Source of the DNA: Aliikangiella sp964411875
GTDB taxonomy: Bacteria > Pseudomonadota > Gammaproteobacteria > Enterobacterales > Kangiellaceae
DNA: 7,113 nt
Assembly (NCBI GenBank): GCA_964411875.1
Contig: CAYPMT010000114.1
Span: 1-7,113 of the forward strand
Direction: 5' to 3'
Below are positions 1-6,748 of this stretch, in pieces (the stretch's first letter is position 1; each line of letters begins with the position of its first letter). Below the pieces are notes generated by a model that was not told the origin of the DNA, searched no databases, and saw only the letters and a program-made list of their open reading frames with translations. Position numbers and translations under genes: made by a program.

Positions 1-297
1 TTTATGTTTTCGCTGATCCTTTCTATAAATATCTAAATAGGCATTGTGTACAGATCGATAAAGGAATGCATTAAGCGAAGAATTAATTTTGATTGTTTTT
101 CTTTTGTCCCAAAATTTTAACAGCACATCCTGAACGATGTCTTCAGACTCTTTTAGGTCATCATTCAAAGAATAGACATAAGCACACAATTTATTATAAT
201 ACGCTTTGTACAAAAAGGAATAGGCATGTTTGTTGCCCACTTTTATAGCTGCGACCAACTTTTCATCATCTTCAAAGAAATACTTCATTGTCGTCAT
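1..297 (-). CDS. ECF-family RNA polymerase sigma factor, N-terminal part (runs off the window)
   Basis: The reverse strand reads without a stop from an ATG at 297 to the window edge, giving 99 codons that begin MTTMKYFFEDDEKLVAAIKV. Sigma region 2 is present from about residue 25 to 95. It includes SEDIVQDVLLKFWDKR (residues 51-66), the core-RNA-polymerase-binding signature of ECF sigma factors, followed by the NAFLYRSVHNAYLDIYRK helix (76-93) involved in -10 recognition. ECF sigma factors are usually about 160-200 residues, so region 4 (-35 recognition) should lie beyond the left edge. A second ATG at 288 is an equally plausible start. The gene is divergent from the anti-sigma/SusC/SusD genes, and its likely role, inferred from this context, is to activate them once released by the anti-sigma factor. 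Family assignment is firm; the exact start and the target promoters are not. Confidence 0.93.
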   Translation of the reverse strand, partial: MTTMKYFFEDDEKLVAAIKVGNKHAYSFLYKAYYNKLCAYVYSLNDDLKESEDIVQDVLLKFWDKRKTIKINSSLNAFLYRSVHNAYLDIYRKDQRKHK

Positions 298-314
298 TTT
301 TGATGCTCTAAAGT

Positions 315-322
315 CAAAAATA
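315..322 (-). promoter_or_regulatory. Candidate -7 promoter element for the sigma gene
   Basis: Read on the minus strand, 322 to 315 is TATTTTTG, which fits the TAnnTTTG -7 consensus of the Bacteroidota primary sigma factor. It lies 17 nt upstream of the ATG at 297, which would give a very short leader. A matching -33 TTTG is not at the expected spacing; the nearest TTG is 24 nt upstream of the element. In such an AT-rich region a chance match is quite possible. Confidence 0.25.
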
Positions 323-366
323 TTGCTGAAATGTATAAAAAAATAACAATATGGTAAGGGTTTTTT

Positions 367-376
367 AATACGTATT
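367..376. repeat. Perfect 10-bp palindrome AATACGTATT upstream of the anti-sigma gene
   Basis: AATACGTATT equals its own reverse complement and sits 28 bp upstream of the anti-sigma ATG, in the divergent region. It could be an operator or overlap a promoter element; the immediately following CGTC resembles a -10 motif of some ECF promoters. No second copy was seen elsewhere in the window's intergenic regions. The palindrome is certain; the function is speculation. Confidence 0.35.
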
Positions 377-404
377 CGTCATATAATAAAATAAAGAAAG
401 TTAA

Positions 405-1529
405 ATGCCGATTCCTGAATTTTTAGGTCTGATTAATAAATATCTCAAAAAAACCATCTCAGACGATGAGCTGGATATTTTGATGGAACTACTAAAAGAA
501 GAAGAAAATGCGCAAATTTTCAAAGATTTTATTCAAGACGATTATCTATTGAAAGCTACCAATCGTGAATTTGATACGGAAAGCGCACTTAAAATGACCA
601 TGTCAAAAATAGATGATTTACCCCAACAGAAAACTAGGGTTTTATATCCGTTCTATAAATGGGCAGCGGTTTTGGCCATACCTATTGGGTTGTTTCTGTT
701 TTGGAAGATGTCAAACACAACTAATTCTCCGACACTGATTGATGATAATGCTGTTCGGATTGTTTTTGATAATGGTAGTCAAAAAACCTTGGAAGATTCG
801 ATGACGGATAGTTTGTTAGGTGATAAACAAAATCGAATAGCAACGGTTGACAAGGGAGTGCTCCGTTACGAAAGCACAAAAGCAACAATTGCCAAGAATA
901 CCCTCCAAGTTCCTTATGGGAAACATTTTGAAGTAACACTTGCCGATAGTACTCATATATTTTTAAATGCGGGAAGCAGCTTAACGTATCCTGTTTCTTT
1001 TGCAGGTAAGGAAAAACGTGAAGTTGTTTTAACGGGGGAGGCCTTTTTTAAGGTCTCAAAAGATGCAGAACATCCTTTTATTGTTAATTCTGGGGACTTG
1101 GCCATTGAAGTACTAGGCACCGAGTTTAATGTGAATGCTTACAGCGACGAATCCCAACTTTACACTACGCTTCGAGAAGGTTCCGTAAGAGTAAGCAGTC
1201 CAACAGGGCAAATTTTGCTAGAACCCAACGAGCAAACTGTTTATGACAAGACGGGAAGTACTATGCAAAAGAGAACCGTAGATGTGGGCAGGTTCACAGC
1301 ATGGATGGATAACGAAATCGTATTCACCAGCACACCCTTTAAAACTATTTTAAAAATGTTGGAACGCCAACATAATGTGAACATAGAAAATCAAATCCCT
1401 GAAATCAGCGAGGAGCGGTTTACGGCTCGTTTTGAACAAGAAAATATAGAACAGATAATGACTTATTTCAGTAAAAGTTATGGGTTTAACTATGAAATGA
1501 ACGATAATGAGATAACAATTACAAAATAA
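405..1529 (+). CDS. FecR-family transmembrane anti-sigma factor (FecR + DUF4974)
   Basis: This 374-residue protein should bind and restrain the neighbouring ECF sigma factor until signalled by the outer-membrane transporter. Residues 1-80 form a charged cytoplasmic domain expected to hold the sigma factor. One membrane segment spans about 84-101 (YKWAAVLAIPIGLFLFWK). The periplasmic part carries a FecR domain at about 165-265, with LNAGSSLTYP (187-196), GEAFFKV (211-217), HPFIV (223-227), VLGTEFNV (236-243) and TTLREGSV (254-261). A C-terminal DUF4974/STN-like domain covers about 305-373. The usual L-x-D-G-T motif reads LADST here. Length and domain order are typical of Bacteroidota anti-sigma factors. 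The ATG at 405 opens a normal N terminus; there is no strong Shine-Dalgarno sequence, only AAAGAAAG upstream. It lies divergent from the sigma gene and 79 bp before the transporter gene, fitting one signalling unit. Confidence 0.95.
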   Translation: MPIPEFLGLINKYLKKTISDDELDILMELLKEEENAQIFKDFIQDDYLLKATNREFDTESALKMTMSKIDDLPQQKTRVLYPFYKWAAVLAIPIGLFLFWKMSNTTNSPTLIDDNAVRIVFDNGSQKTLEDSMTDSLLGDKQNRIATVDKGVLRYESTKATIAKNTLQVPYGKHFEVTLADSTHIFLNAGSSLTYPVSFAGKEKREVVLTGEAFFKVSKDAEHPFIVNSGDLAIEVLGTEFNVNAYSDESQLYTTLREGSVRVSSPTGQILLEPNEQTVYDKTGSTMQKRTVDVGRFTAWMDNEIVFTSTPFKTILKMLERQHNVNIENQIPEISEERFTARFEQENIEQIMTYFSKSYGFNYEMNDNEITITK

Positions 1530-1536
1530 AAAAACC

Positions 1537-1560
1537 GGGGAATATGCAGCAACATACCCC
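1537..1560 (+). promoter_or_regulatory. Intercistronic hairpin between anti-sigma and susC-like genes
   Basis: Beginning 7 nt after the anti-sigma stop codon, GGGG (1537-1540) can pair with CCCC (1557-1560), and TATG (1543-1546) with CATA (1553-1556). This leaves a two-A bulge (1541-1542) and a 6-nt CAGCAA loop. It is the only G/C-rich patch in an otherwise A/T-rich gap. No T-run follows, so it is not a standard intrinsic terminator; RNA processing, transcript protection or partial attenuation before susC are possible. The pairing is visible; the role is inferred. Confidence 0.5.
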
Positions 1561-1608
1561 CAGTAAGCAATAAAGTCACGATAATAACCTTAAAAGCAAA
1601 TTAAAATT

Positions 1609-4600
1609 ATGAAAAAAAAGCTTATTCACGTATTTCATTATACGCCCTGCTTTACTAAGTTAAGTTTAAAGATGAGAATTACTTTTACCTTGTTTATTGC
1701 AGTCATGTTACAGACGCATGCTACGGTTCATTCACAGAACTCAATACTTACCCTCGATTTGGAAAACAAGCCATTAAGTGAGGTTTTTGATCATATTGAA
1801 AAACAATCTGGGTTTAATTTTTTATATAACAACAGCTACATCAATCTTGATCGTAAAGTTTCAGTAGTGGCTACCAAGCAGCGAATTCAAAAAATTCTTT
1901 TTGGGTTGTTTAAAAACACCAATATAGAATTTATGATTTTAGACAAACAAATTATTCTAAAGTTAAAAAAAGTGGAAAATGAAAATAGTAATAGTCCACC
2001 TAAAACTGATGTAGAAGAAAAAAACACTCAGCAACAAATTACAGGTAATGTGACTGATAAAAATGGAGTCCCATTACCAGGAGTAAATGTATTAGTTAAA
2101 GGCACTCAACGAGGTGTAGCTACAAATTTTGATGGTAATTTCTCGATTAAAGCAGATGTAGATGATGTGTTAATATTTAGTTTTATAGGTTTTTTAGATA
2201 TAGAAGTACTCATTCAAACTGGCATTACTGAATATGATATAAAGATGATATCCACTTCTATAGAATTAGAAGGCATTGAGTTGGTAAGTACTGGTTACCA
2301 ACGTTTACCAGCGGAACGAGCACCAGGTTCCTTTGGTCAGCCAGATAAGGATTTGTATAAGAGAAAAAATGTGGGCAATATCGCCGATCAATTAAATGGT
2401 GAGGTTCCGGGTGTTCAATTTAACCCGAGTAACACTGGTCCTTCAATAATTATTAGAGGAGTAAGTACCATCAACTCCAACAAAGATCCGCTTATCGTGG
2501 TAGATGGTTTCCCAATAGAGGGAGATATATCAACCATAGATCCTAATACCGTAGAAAGTGTTACGGTCTTAAAAGATGCTGCCGCAGCTTCCATATGGGG
2601 AATTCGAGCAGCCAATGGAGTTATTGTTGTTGTCACTAAAAGAGGAGGGGGAAATACCAAACCGAAAATAGAATTTACATTTAACACCTATTATTCACCC
2701 AAACCTAATCTTAAAAAAAATAAGCTGGCATCTCCTTCTACTCAAATTGATTACGCTACCGCCTTTTATGAAAATGACTTAAGTACAGTCTCAGAAGTTT
2801 TTGATGATATAAGTGCTGGAGGTATTAGTGCAGGTATTACGTCTCAAATTTCTCCTTTAGCCAGAATATTGAATGCACGCAAAAGCGGTCTTATAAATGA
2901 AACGCAAGCGCAACAGCAAATAAATGCCTTACGAAATACGGATATCCGAGATGAGTATAGCCGTTTGCTACTTCGGCCAAAAGTAAGAAGGCAATATGGC
3001 GTGACGGCTTCGGGAGGCGGTAAAAAAAATGACTATCGCCTGTCTTTATTGTACAATGGGATAGAGGAAAATTTTATAGGAGAAAACTCCAATCAAATAA
3101 ACCTTAATATTGATAATACGTTACAATTGAACGATCGGCTTAGTTTAAAAACTAATATTAATACAGCAATCGACAAGGACAAACTTATGCCAGATGAAAA
3201 TTTTTTATTATCCCAAGCAAGTTATGCCCAAGGTTCTCGCTCTATTGAACCCGAAAGTTTTATACGAGACTATCCGTTTAGCGGAACCATTTTAAATGAT
3301 GATGGCTCTTACACTGCTATGATTGGTGGCGCCAGCCCAGAAGCATCTAATTTCATGGTAGATCGTGGTTTTTTACCCTATACGTATAATATTAAGCAAG
3401 ATTTTGATAATAATAACAATAGCAGTAATAGCCTTAGTGCACGAATGCAAACGGCATTGACCTATGAAATCTCAAATGATTTTAACGTTGAGGCAAGGTA
3501 TCAATATGAATCTGTATGGTCGCGAAATGAAAACATCATCAATGAAAACAGCTATATTAACCGATCGTTAATCAATAATTACACACAGTTCGATATCAAT
3601 ACTTTTCCTAACTTTGAAATAACGGAAATGCCAATTAATAGGGGGAGTATGGCCTACTTTTCAGACAATAATAGAACAAGCCACACCTTTAGAACACAGC
3701 TTAATTTTAATAAGGATTTAAACGAAGGAATGCATCAATTCGACGCACTTGCGGGCTATGAAGTAAGAAAAACATTATATGAACAACGAGAGGCTGTTAG
3801 GTATGGATATAACGAACAGGCACTTAGTTTTATAAATCCAGATTTTGTAAAACAGTATGAACAAAATCTTTATTTTGGGTCAGAAAATATAAATGATCCT
3901 TCTGAATTTGAATTTAATGAAAATCGTTTTATTTCTACATTTGCTAATTTTTCGTACACCTATAATCATAAATATACACTTAGTGGAAGTACACGATTAG
4001 ATGACACCAACCTCTTTGGGCAAACCGATGAATATAGAAATATACCGCTATACTCCGCAGGCCTTAAGTGGAATTTAGACAAGGAAGCATTTATAAATTC
4101 GGATTATATAAATAATCTTGATTTAAGGATTACCTACGGAACCAATGGTAATGTAAATTTAGATACTAGTCCTTTATTACAGGCTGGTTTGTCAACTTCA
4201 ATTTCACAGAATTATCCAAGTGTTCCTTTTGCTTTTGTAGAATCTGTACCAAATCCTTTTCTACGATTAGAAAAAACAAAGACTATAAATGTAGGGGTAG
4301 ACTTTGGGCTTTTTAACAATGTTATATCTGGATCTTTTGAATACTACAATAAAAATAGTGAAGATCTTTTGGTAGATCAATTATTGAACCCAACCTCAGG
4401 TATATCGAGCTCATCACTTAATATTGGAGAATTAAAAAACGAAGGTGTAGATCTTTCGTTGACCCTTGATCCTTTTAAGCACAACGCTTTTTCATACAGA
4501 ACTCGATTTAATTTTAGTTACAATGCTAATCGTATTACCGCATTAAACATTGACCCCGGAACCAATTTAGAAGGGCTTTTAGACGGTACGCAGGCCGTGT

Positions 4601-5271
4601 TAGACCAACCCCTTTATACTATTCATAGCTATAAATATGCACGGCTAGATTATAGAGGCTATCCTCAGTTTTTAAATAAAAACAATGATATTGTAGATGC
4701 TAGTAAAAGAATTGAGGATCCAAACGCATTGAAAACTGAAGGCACATTAATAGCCCCGTATTTTGGCTCTTGGATGAATGATTTTAAGTACAAAGGTTGG
4801 GCCTTACGTACTCTAGTCTCTTTTCAGGCTGGGCATGTGTTCCGCTTTGGAGATGTATATAACCCAGGTTCCTACAGCGGCCAAACTACCTTTGAAGATT
4901 TTGAACAAAGATGGCAAAAATCGGGAGATGAAAATACTACTGATATTCCTGCACTGATAACGGATTCTGATGATAACTCTTTGCCAGCATACGATACTCA
5001 ATTATTTGCTGCCACAGGAGAAATAATAGGACAGTACTCATTCTCTGATAAATTTGTTGATACAGCCTCAAATATTGTGCTTCAAGAAATCATATTAAGT
5101 TATTCATTAAGTGAATTGGCTACAAATCAATTAGGGATAGATAATTTAACCCTATCTGTTCAGGGTAATAATTTAAAAGTATGGAACTTTAATAAATGGA
5201 ATGTAGACCCAAATAACTCTTTTATTCCTTTAGTTCCTACATATAGTTTTTCCGTAAGAGTTTCACTATAA
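1609..5271 (+). CDS. SusC/RagA-family TonB-dependent outer-membrane transporter with STN signalling domain
   Basis: This 1220-residue protein is the outer-membrane barrel that imports an unknown ligand with TonB energy. A signal peptide has its hydrophobic core at about 24-34 and likely ends near HSQ (41-43). The long leader MKKKLIHVFHYTPCFTKLSL before it is common in this family, so the ATG at 1609 is kept. Next come an STN domain (about 46-118), an Asn/Ser/Lys-rich linker (121-142), a carboxypeptidase-regulatory-like domain (143-213; LPGVNVLVKGT, FDGNFSI), a TonB-box region (about 220-230) and the plug (about 230-345). The plug has IIRGVSTINS, PLIVVDGFPI, TVLKDAAAASIWG and RAANGVIVVVTKRG, diagnostic of SusC proteins. 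The beta-barrel fills the rest to YSFSVRVSL. The STN domain, absent from purely transporting SusC proteins, implies signalling to the anti-sigma factor encoded just upstream. The plug reads WGIRAANG where many relatives have YGSRAANG. The gene is intact. The family is certain; the substrate is unknown. Confidence 0.97.
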   Translation: MKKKLIHVFHYTPCFTKLSLKMRITFTLFIAVMLQTHATVHSQNSILTLDLENKPLSEVFDHIEKQSGFNFLYNNSYINLDRKVSVVATKQRIQKILFGLFKNTNIEFMILDKQIILKLKKVENENSNSPPKTDVEEKNTQQQITGNVTDKNGVPLPGVNVLVKGTQRGVATNFDGNFSIKADVDDVLIFSFIGFLDIEVLIQTGITEYDIKMISTSIELEGIELVSTGYQRLPAERAPGSFGQPDKDLYKRKNVGNIADQLNGEVPGVQFNPSNTGPSIIIRGVSTINSNKDPLIVVDGFPIEGDISTIDPNTVESVTVLKDAAAASIWGIRAANGVIVVVTKRGGGNTKPKIEFTFNTYYSPKPNLKKNKLASPSTQIDYATAFYENDLSTVSEVFDDISAGGISAGITSQISPLARILNARKSGLINETQAQQQINALRNTDIRDEYSRLLLRPKVRRQYGVTASGGGKKNDYRLSLLYNGIEENFIGENSNQINLNIDNTLQLNDRLSLKTNINTAIDKDKLMPDENFLLSQASYAQGSRSIEPESFIRDYPFSGTILNDDGSYTAMIGGASPEASNFMVDRGFLPYTYNIKQDFDNNNNSSNSLSARMQTALTYEISNDFNVEARYQYESVWSRNENIINENSYINRSLINNYTQFDINTFPNFEITEMPINRGSMAYFSDNNRTSHTFRTQLNFNKDLNEGMHQFDALAGYEVRKTLYEQREAVRYGYNEQALSFINPDFVKQYEQNLYFGSENINDPSEFEFNENRFISTFANFSYTYNHKYTLSGSTRLDDTNLFGQTDEYRNIPLYSAGLKWNLDKEAFINSDYINNLDLRITYGTNGNVNLDTSPLLQAGLSTSISQNYPSVPFAFVESVPNPFLRLEKTKTINVGVDFGLFNNVISGSFEYYNKNSEDLLVDQLLNPTSGISSSSLNIGELKNEGVDLSLTLDPFKHNAFSYRTRFNFSYNANRITALNIDPGTNLEGLLDGTQAVLDQPLYTIHSYKYARLDYRGYPQFLNKNNDIVDASKRIEDPNALKTEGTLIAPYFGSWMNDFKYKGWALRTLVSFQAGHVFRFGDVYNPGSYSGQTTFEDFEQRWQKSGDENTTDIPALITDSDDNSLPAYDTQLFAATGEIIGQYSFSDKFVDTASNIVLQEIILSYSLSELATNQLGIDNLTLSVQGNNLKVWNFNKWNVDPNNSFIPLVPTYSFSVRVSL

Positions 5272-5318
5272 AGGTGTTATTAATGATAATGTATACGAAA
5301 TTTAAAAAAACAAATAAC

Positions 5319-6737
5319 ATGAAAATAAAAAGTTTAATAATCATAACAGTCTTAGTCTTCTGTTCCTGTACTAGAGATAATTATTTAGATTTTCAACCTA
5401 AGGGATTCATTTTGCCTACTAATCTAGAAGATTTTCGACTATTGCTAGATCAAAACGAAGGAGAAGGAGCGTATTCAACGGGTTTTGCTACAACACATTT
5501 TGAATCTTTATATGCAACGGATAATATGCAACTAACCGATAGTTTGGTTCTTGCCCTAGGATTGGATAGGCCTTCTATAGCAGCCTATACCTTTTCTGAT
5601 AATTTATATGCAGCTGGTGATGACCCAGAATGGAATGGTTATTACAATCAAATTTACAATGCCAATATTATTATAGATGGGTTAGAAAAATTAGATACTG
5701 ATGCCGTAGGTGAAAAAAATGCCCTTATGGCCGAAGCAAAATTACATAGGGCTTTTGCCTATTTTAACCTAGTTAATCTCTATGGTGTACACTACGACCC
5801 AAGCACGGCCACCACTGATTTAGGAGTGCCCATTCGTGAAGGTGTTGAGTTAGAAGGGTTAGATTATACACGCGCATCAGTGCAAGAAGTGTATGATTAT
5901 ATAATAAAAGATGTTTTAGCTAGTTATGAAGATTTGCCCGATTTAAATGCACAAAAATTCCGTTTTAGACCTTCAAAGGCGGGTACTGCAGGGCTATTGG
6001 CAAAAATACATTTGTATCAGGCAGACTATAATGCCGCATTATCAGAAGTAAATAAGGCATTGGATATTTATAGTACGGTGAGAGATATGAATATAGATGT
6101 GGATTCTACGCTTGGTTTTGGAAATATTACGTTACCATTTGCTCAAGAAGATGATGAAATTGTTTGGTATAAAGGTATTTCAAGAGTTAATGATTCGCCA
6201 GCAATACTAAAAAAGGATGTTGTTGCCAACTTATATGACGCTAATGATTTGCGAATCCAAGGTTTCTTTGATCCTAATATATTATTTAGTCAAGACATTA
6301 ACGACTTGGATGATATTCTATATTGGGGCAAAACGTACAGCAGAATAATTCCCACAGGAATCAATACGCCCGATTTATGGTTGATTAAAGCGGAATGCGA
6401 AGCGCGATTAGGTAATATAACAGAAGCCAATACAGCATTAAATACCCTTAGTAAACAACGATTTATTACAGATGCCTATACCGATGTCAACATTACGGAT
6501 CAAAATGAGCTTTTAGACTATATTAAAGAAGAACGAAGAAGGGAATTGATAGGACAACCTGATCGCTTGTTTGATATTAAACGATACAATCGTTTTGATG
6601 GGGACAACATTTCCATTACCCGCCAATATAATGGAGAAATTAACACTATTGAACCCAATAGCTTAAACTGGGCATTTCCTATAGCTCAGAAATACATATT
6701 GTTAAACCCAGAAATTGAACAAAATCCTAGAGATTAA
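5319..6737 (+). CDS. SusD/RagB-family surface nutrient-binding lipoprotein
   Basis: This 472-residue lipoprotein should form the ligand-capturing lid over the SusC barrel encoded 47 bp upstream. The start at 5319 gives MKIKSLIIITVLVFCSC, a compact lipoprotein signal with Cys17 (preceded by FCS) as probable lipidation site. An in-frame GTG at 5274 and ATGs at 5283 and 5289 would add up to 15 residues before the signal and are less likely. The SusD N-terminal half with its TPR-like helices contains AEAKLHRAFAYFNLVNLYG (138-156), a family hallmark, and RPSKAGTAGLLAKIHLY (217-233). The C-terminal RagB/SusD domain contains LIKAECEARLGN (355-366), EERRRELIGQPDRLFDIKRY (404-423) and the closing FPIAQKYILLNPEIEQNPRD, close to the usual family ending. 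It is intact and of ordinary to slightly short length. The family is firm; the ligand is unknown, as no enzyme gene in the window points to a sugar, peptide or other compound. Confidence 0.95.
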   Translation: MKIKSLIIITVLVFCSCTRDNYLDFQPKGFILPTNLEDFRLLLDQNEGEGAYSTGFATTHFESLYATDNMQLTDSLVLALGLDRPSIAAYTFSDNLYAAGDDPEWNGYYNQIYNANIIIDGLEKLDTDAVGEKNALMAEAKLHRAFAYFNLVNLYGVHYDPSTATTDLGVPIREGVELEGLDYTRASVQEVYDYIIKDVLASYEDLPDLNAQKFRFRPSKAGTAGLLAKIHLYQADYNAALSEVNKALDIYSTVRDMNIDVDSTLGFGNITLPFAQEDDEIVWYKGISRVNDSPAILKKDVVANLYDANDLRIQGFFDPNILFSQDINDLDDILYWGKTYSRIIPTGINTPDLWLIKAECEARLGNITEANTALNTLSKQRFITDAYTDVNITDQNELLDYIKEERRRELIGQPDRLFDIKRYNRFDGDNISITRQYNGEINTIEPNSLNWAFPIAQKYILLNPEIEQNPRD

Positions 6738-6748
6738 AATATATAATT

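Larger units (their letters stand above)
298..404. promoter_or_regulatory. Divergent intergenic region between sigma and anti-sigma genes
   Basis: This 107-bp AT-rich stretch must hold the promoter(s) for both the leftward sigma gene and the rightward anti-sigma gene. It is A/T-run rich (for example 337-350 and 361-368) and contains a perfect 10-bp palindrome at 367-376. No good Bacteroidota housekeeping promoter (TTTG, then TAnnTTTG) is visible on the plus strand, so the rightward genes may use another promoter type, possibly one read by the neighbouring ECF sigma factor. The regulatory role is inferred from position. Confidence 0.6.

Noticed and set aside
721..939. Open frame on the minus strand inside the anti-sigma gene (72 codons)
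   Set aside because: It overlaps the well-supported FecR coding sequence, has no recognisable domain and reads as the antisense shadow of that gene.
1537..1560. Hairpin as an intrinsic terminator ending the anti-sigma transcript
   Set aside because: The stem is followed by CAGTAAGC rather than a run of T, so classical intrinsic termination is unlikely.
1609..2050. Possible recombination joint between the STN part and the rest of SusC, marked by an Asn/Ser/Lys-rich linker
   Set aside because: Flexible low-complexity linkers are normal at this domain boundary, and no repeat, frameshift or clear base-composition break is visible.
2415..2687. Open frame on the minus strand inside the SusC plug region (90 codons)
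   Set aside because: It lies opposite the conserved plug motifs and its translation shows no family signature; chance antisense openness explains it.
4813..5001. Open frame on the minus strand inside the SusC barrel (62 codons)
   Set aside because: It is antisense to an intact gene, with no signal, domain or promoter support.
5274..5318. Upstream GTG or ATG starts for the SusD-like gene
   Set aside because: They would place up to 15 residues ahead of a normal lipoprotein signal sequence; the ATG at 5319 gives the expected lipoprotein start.
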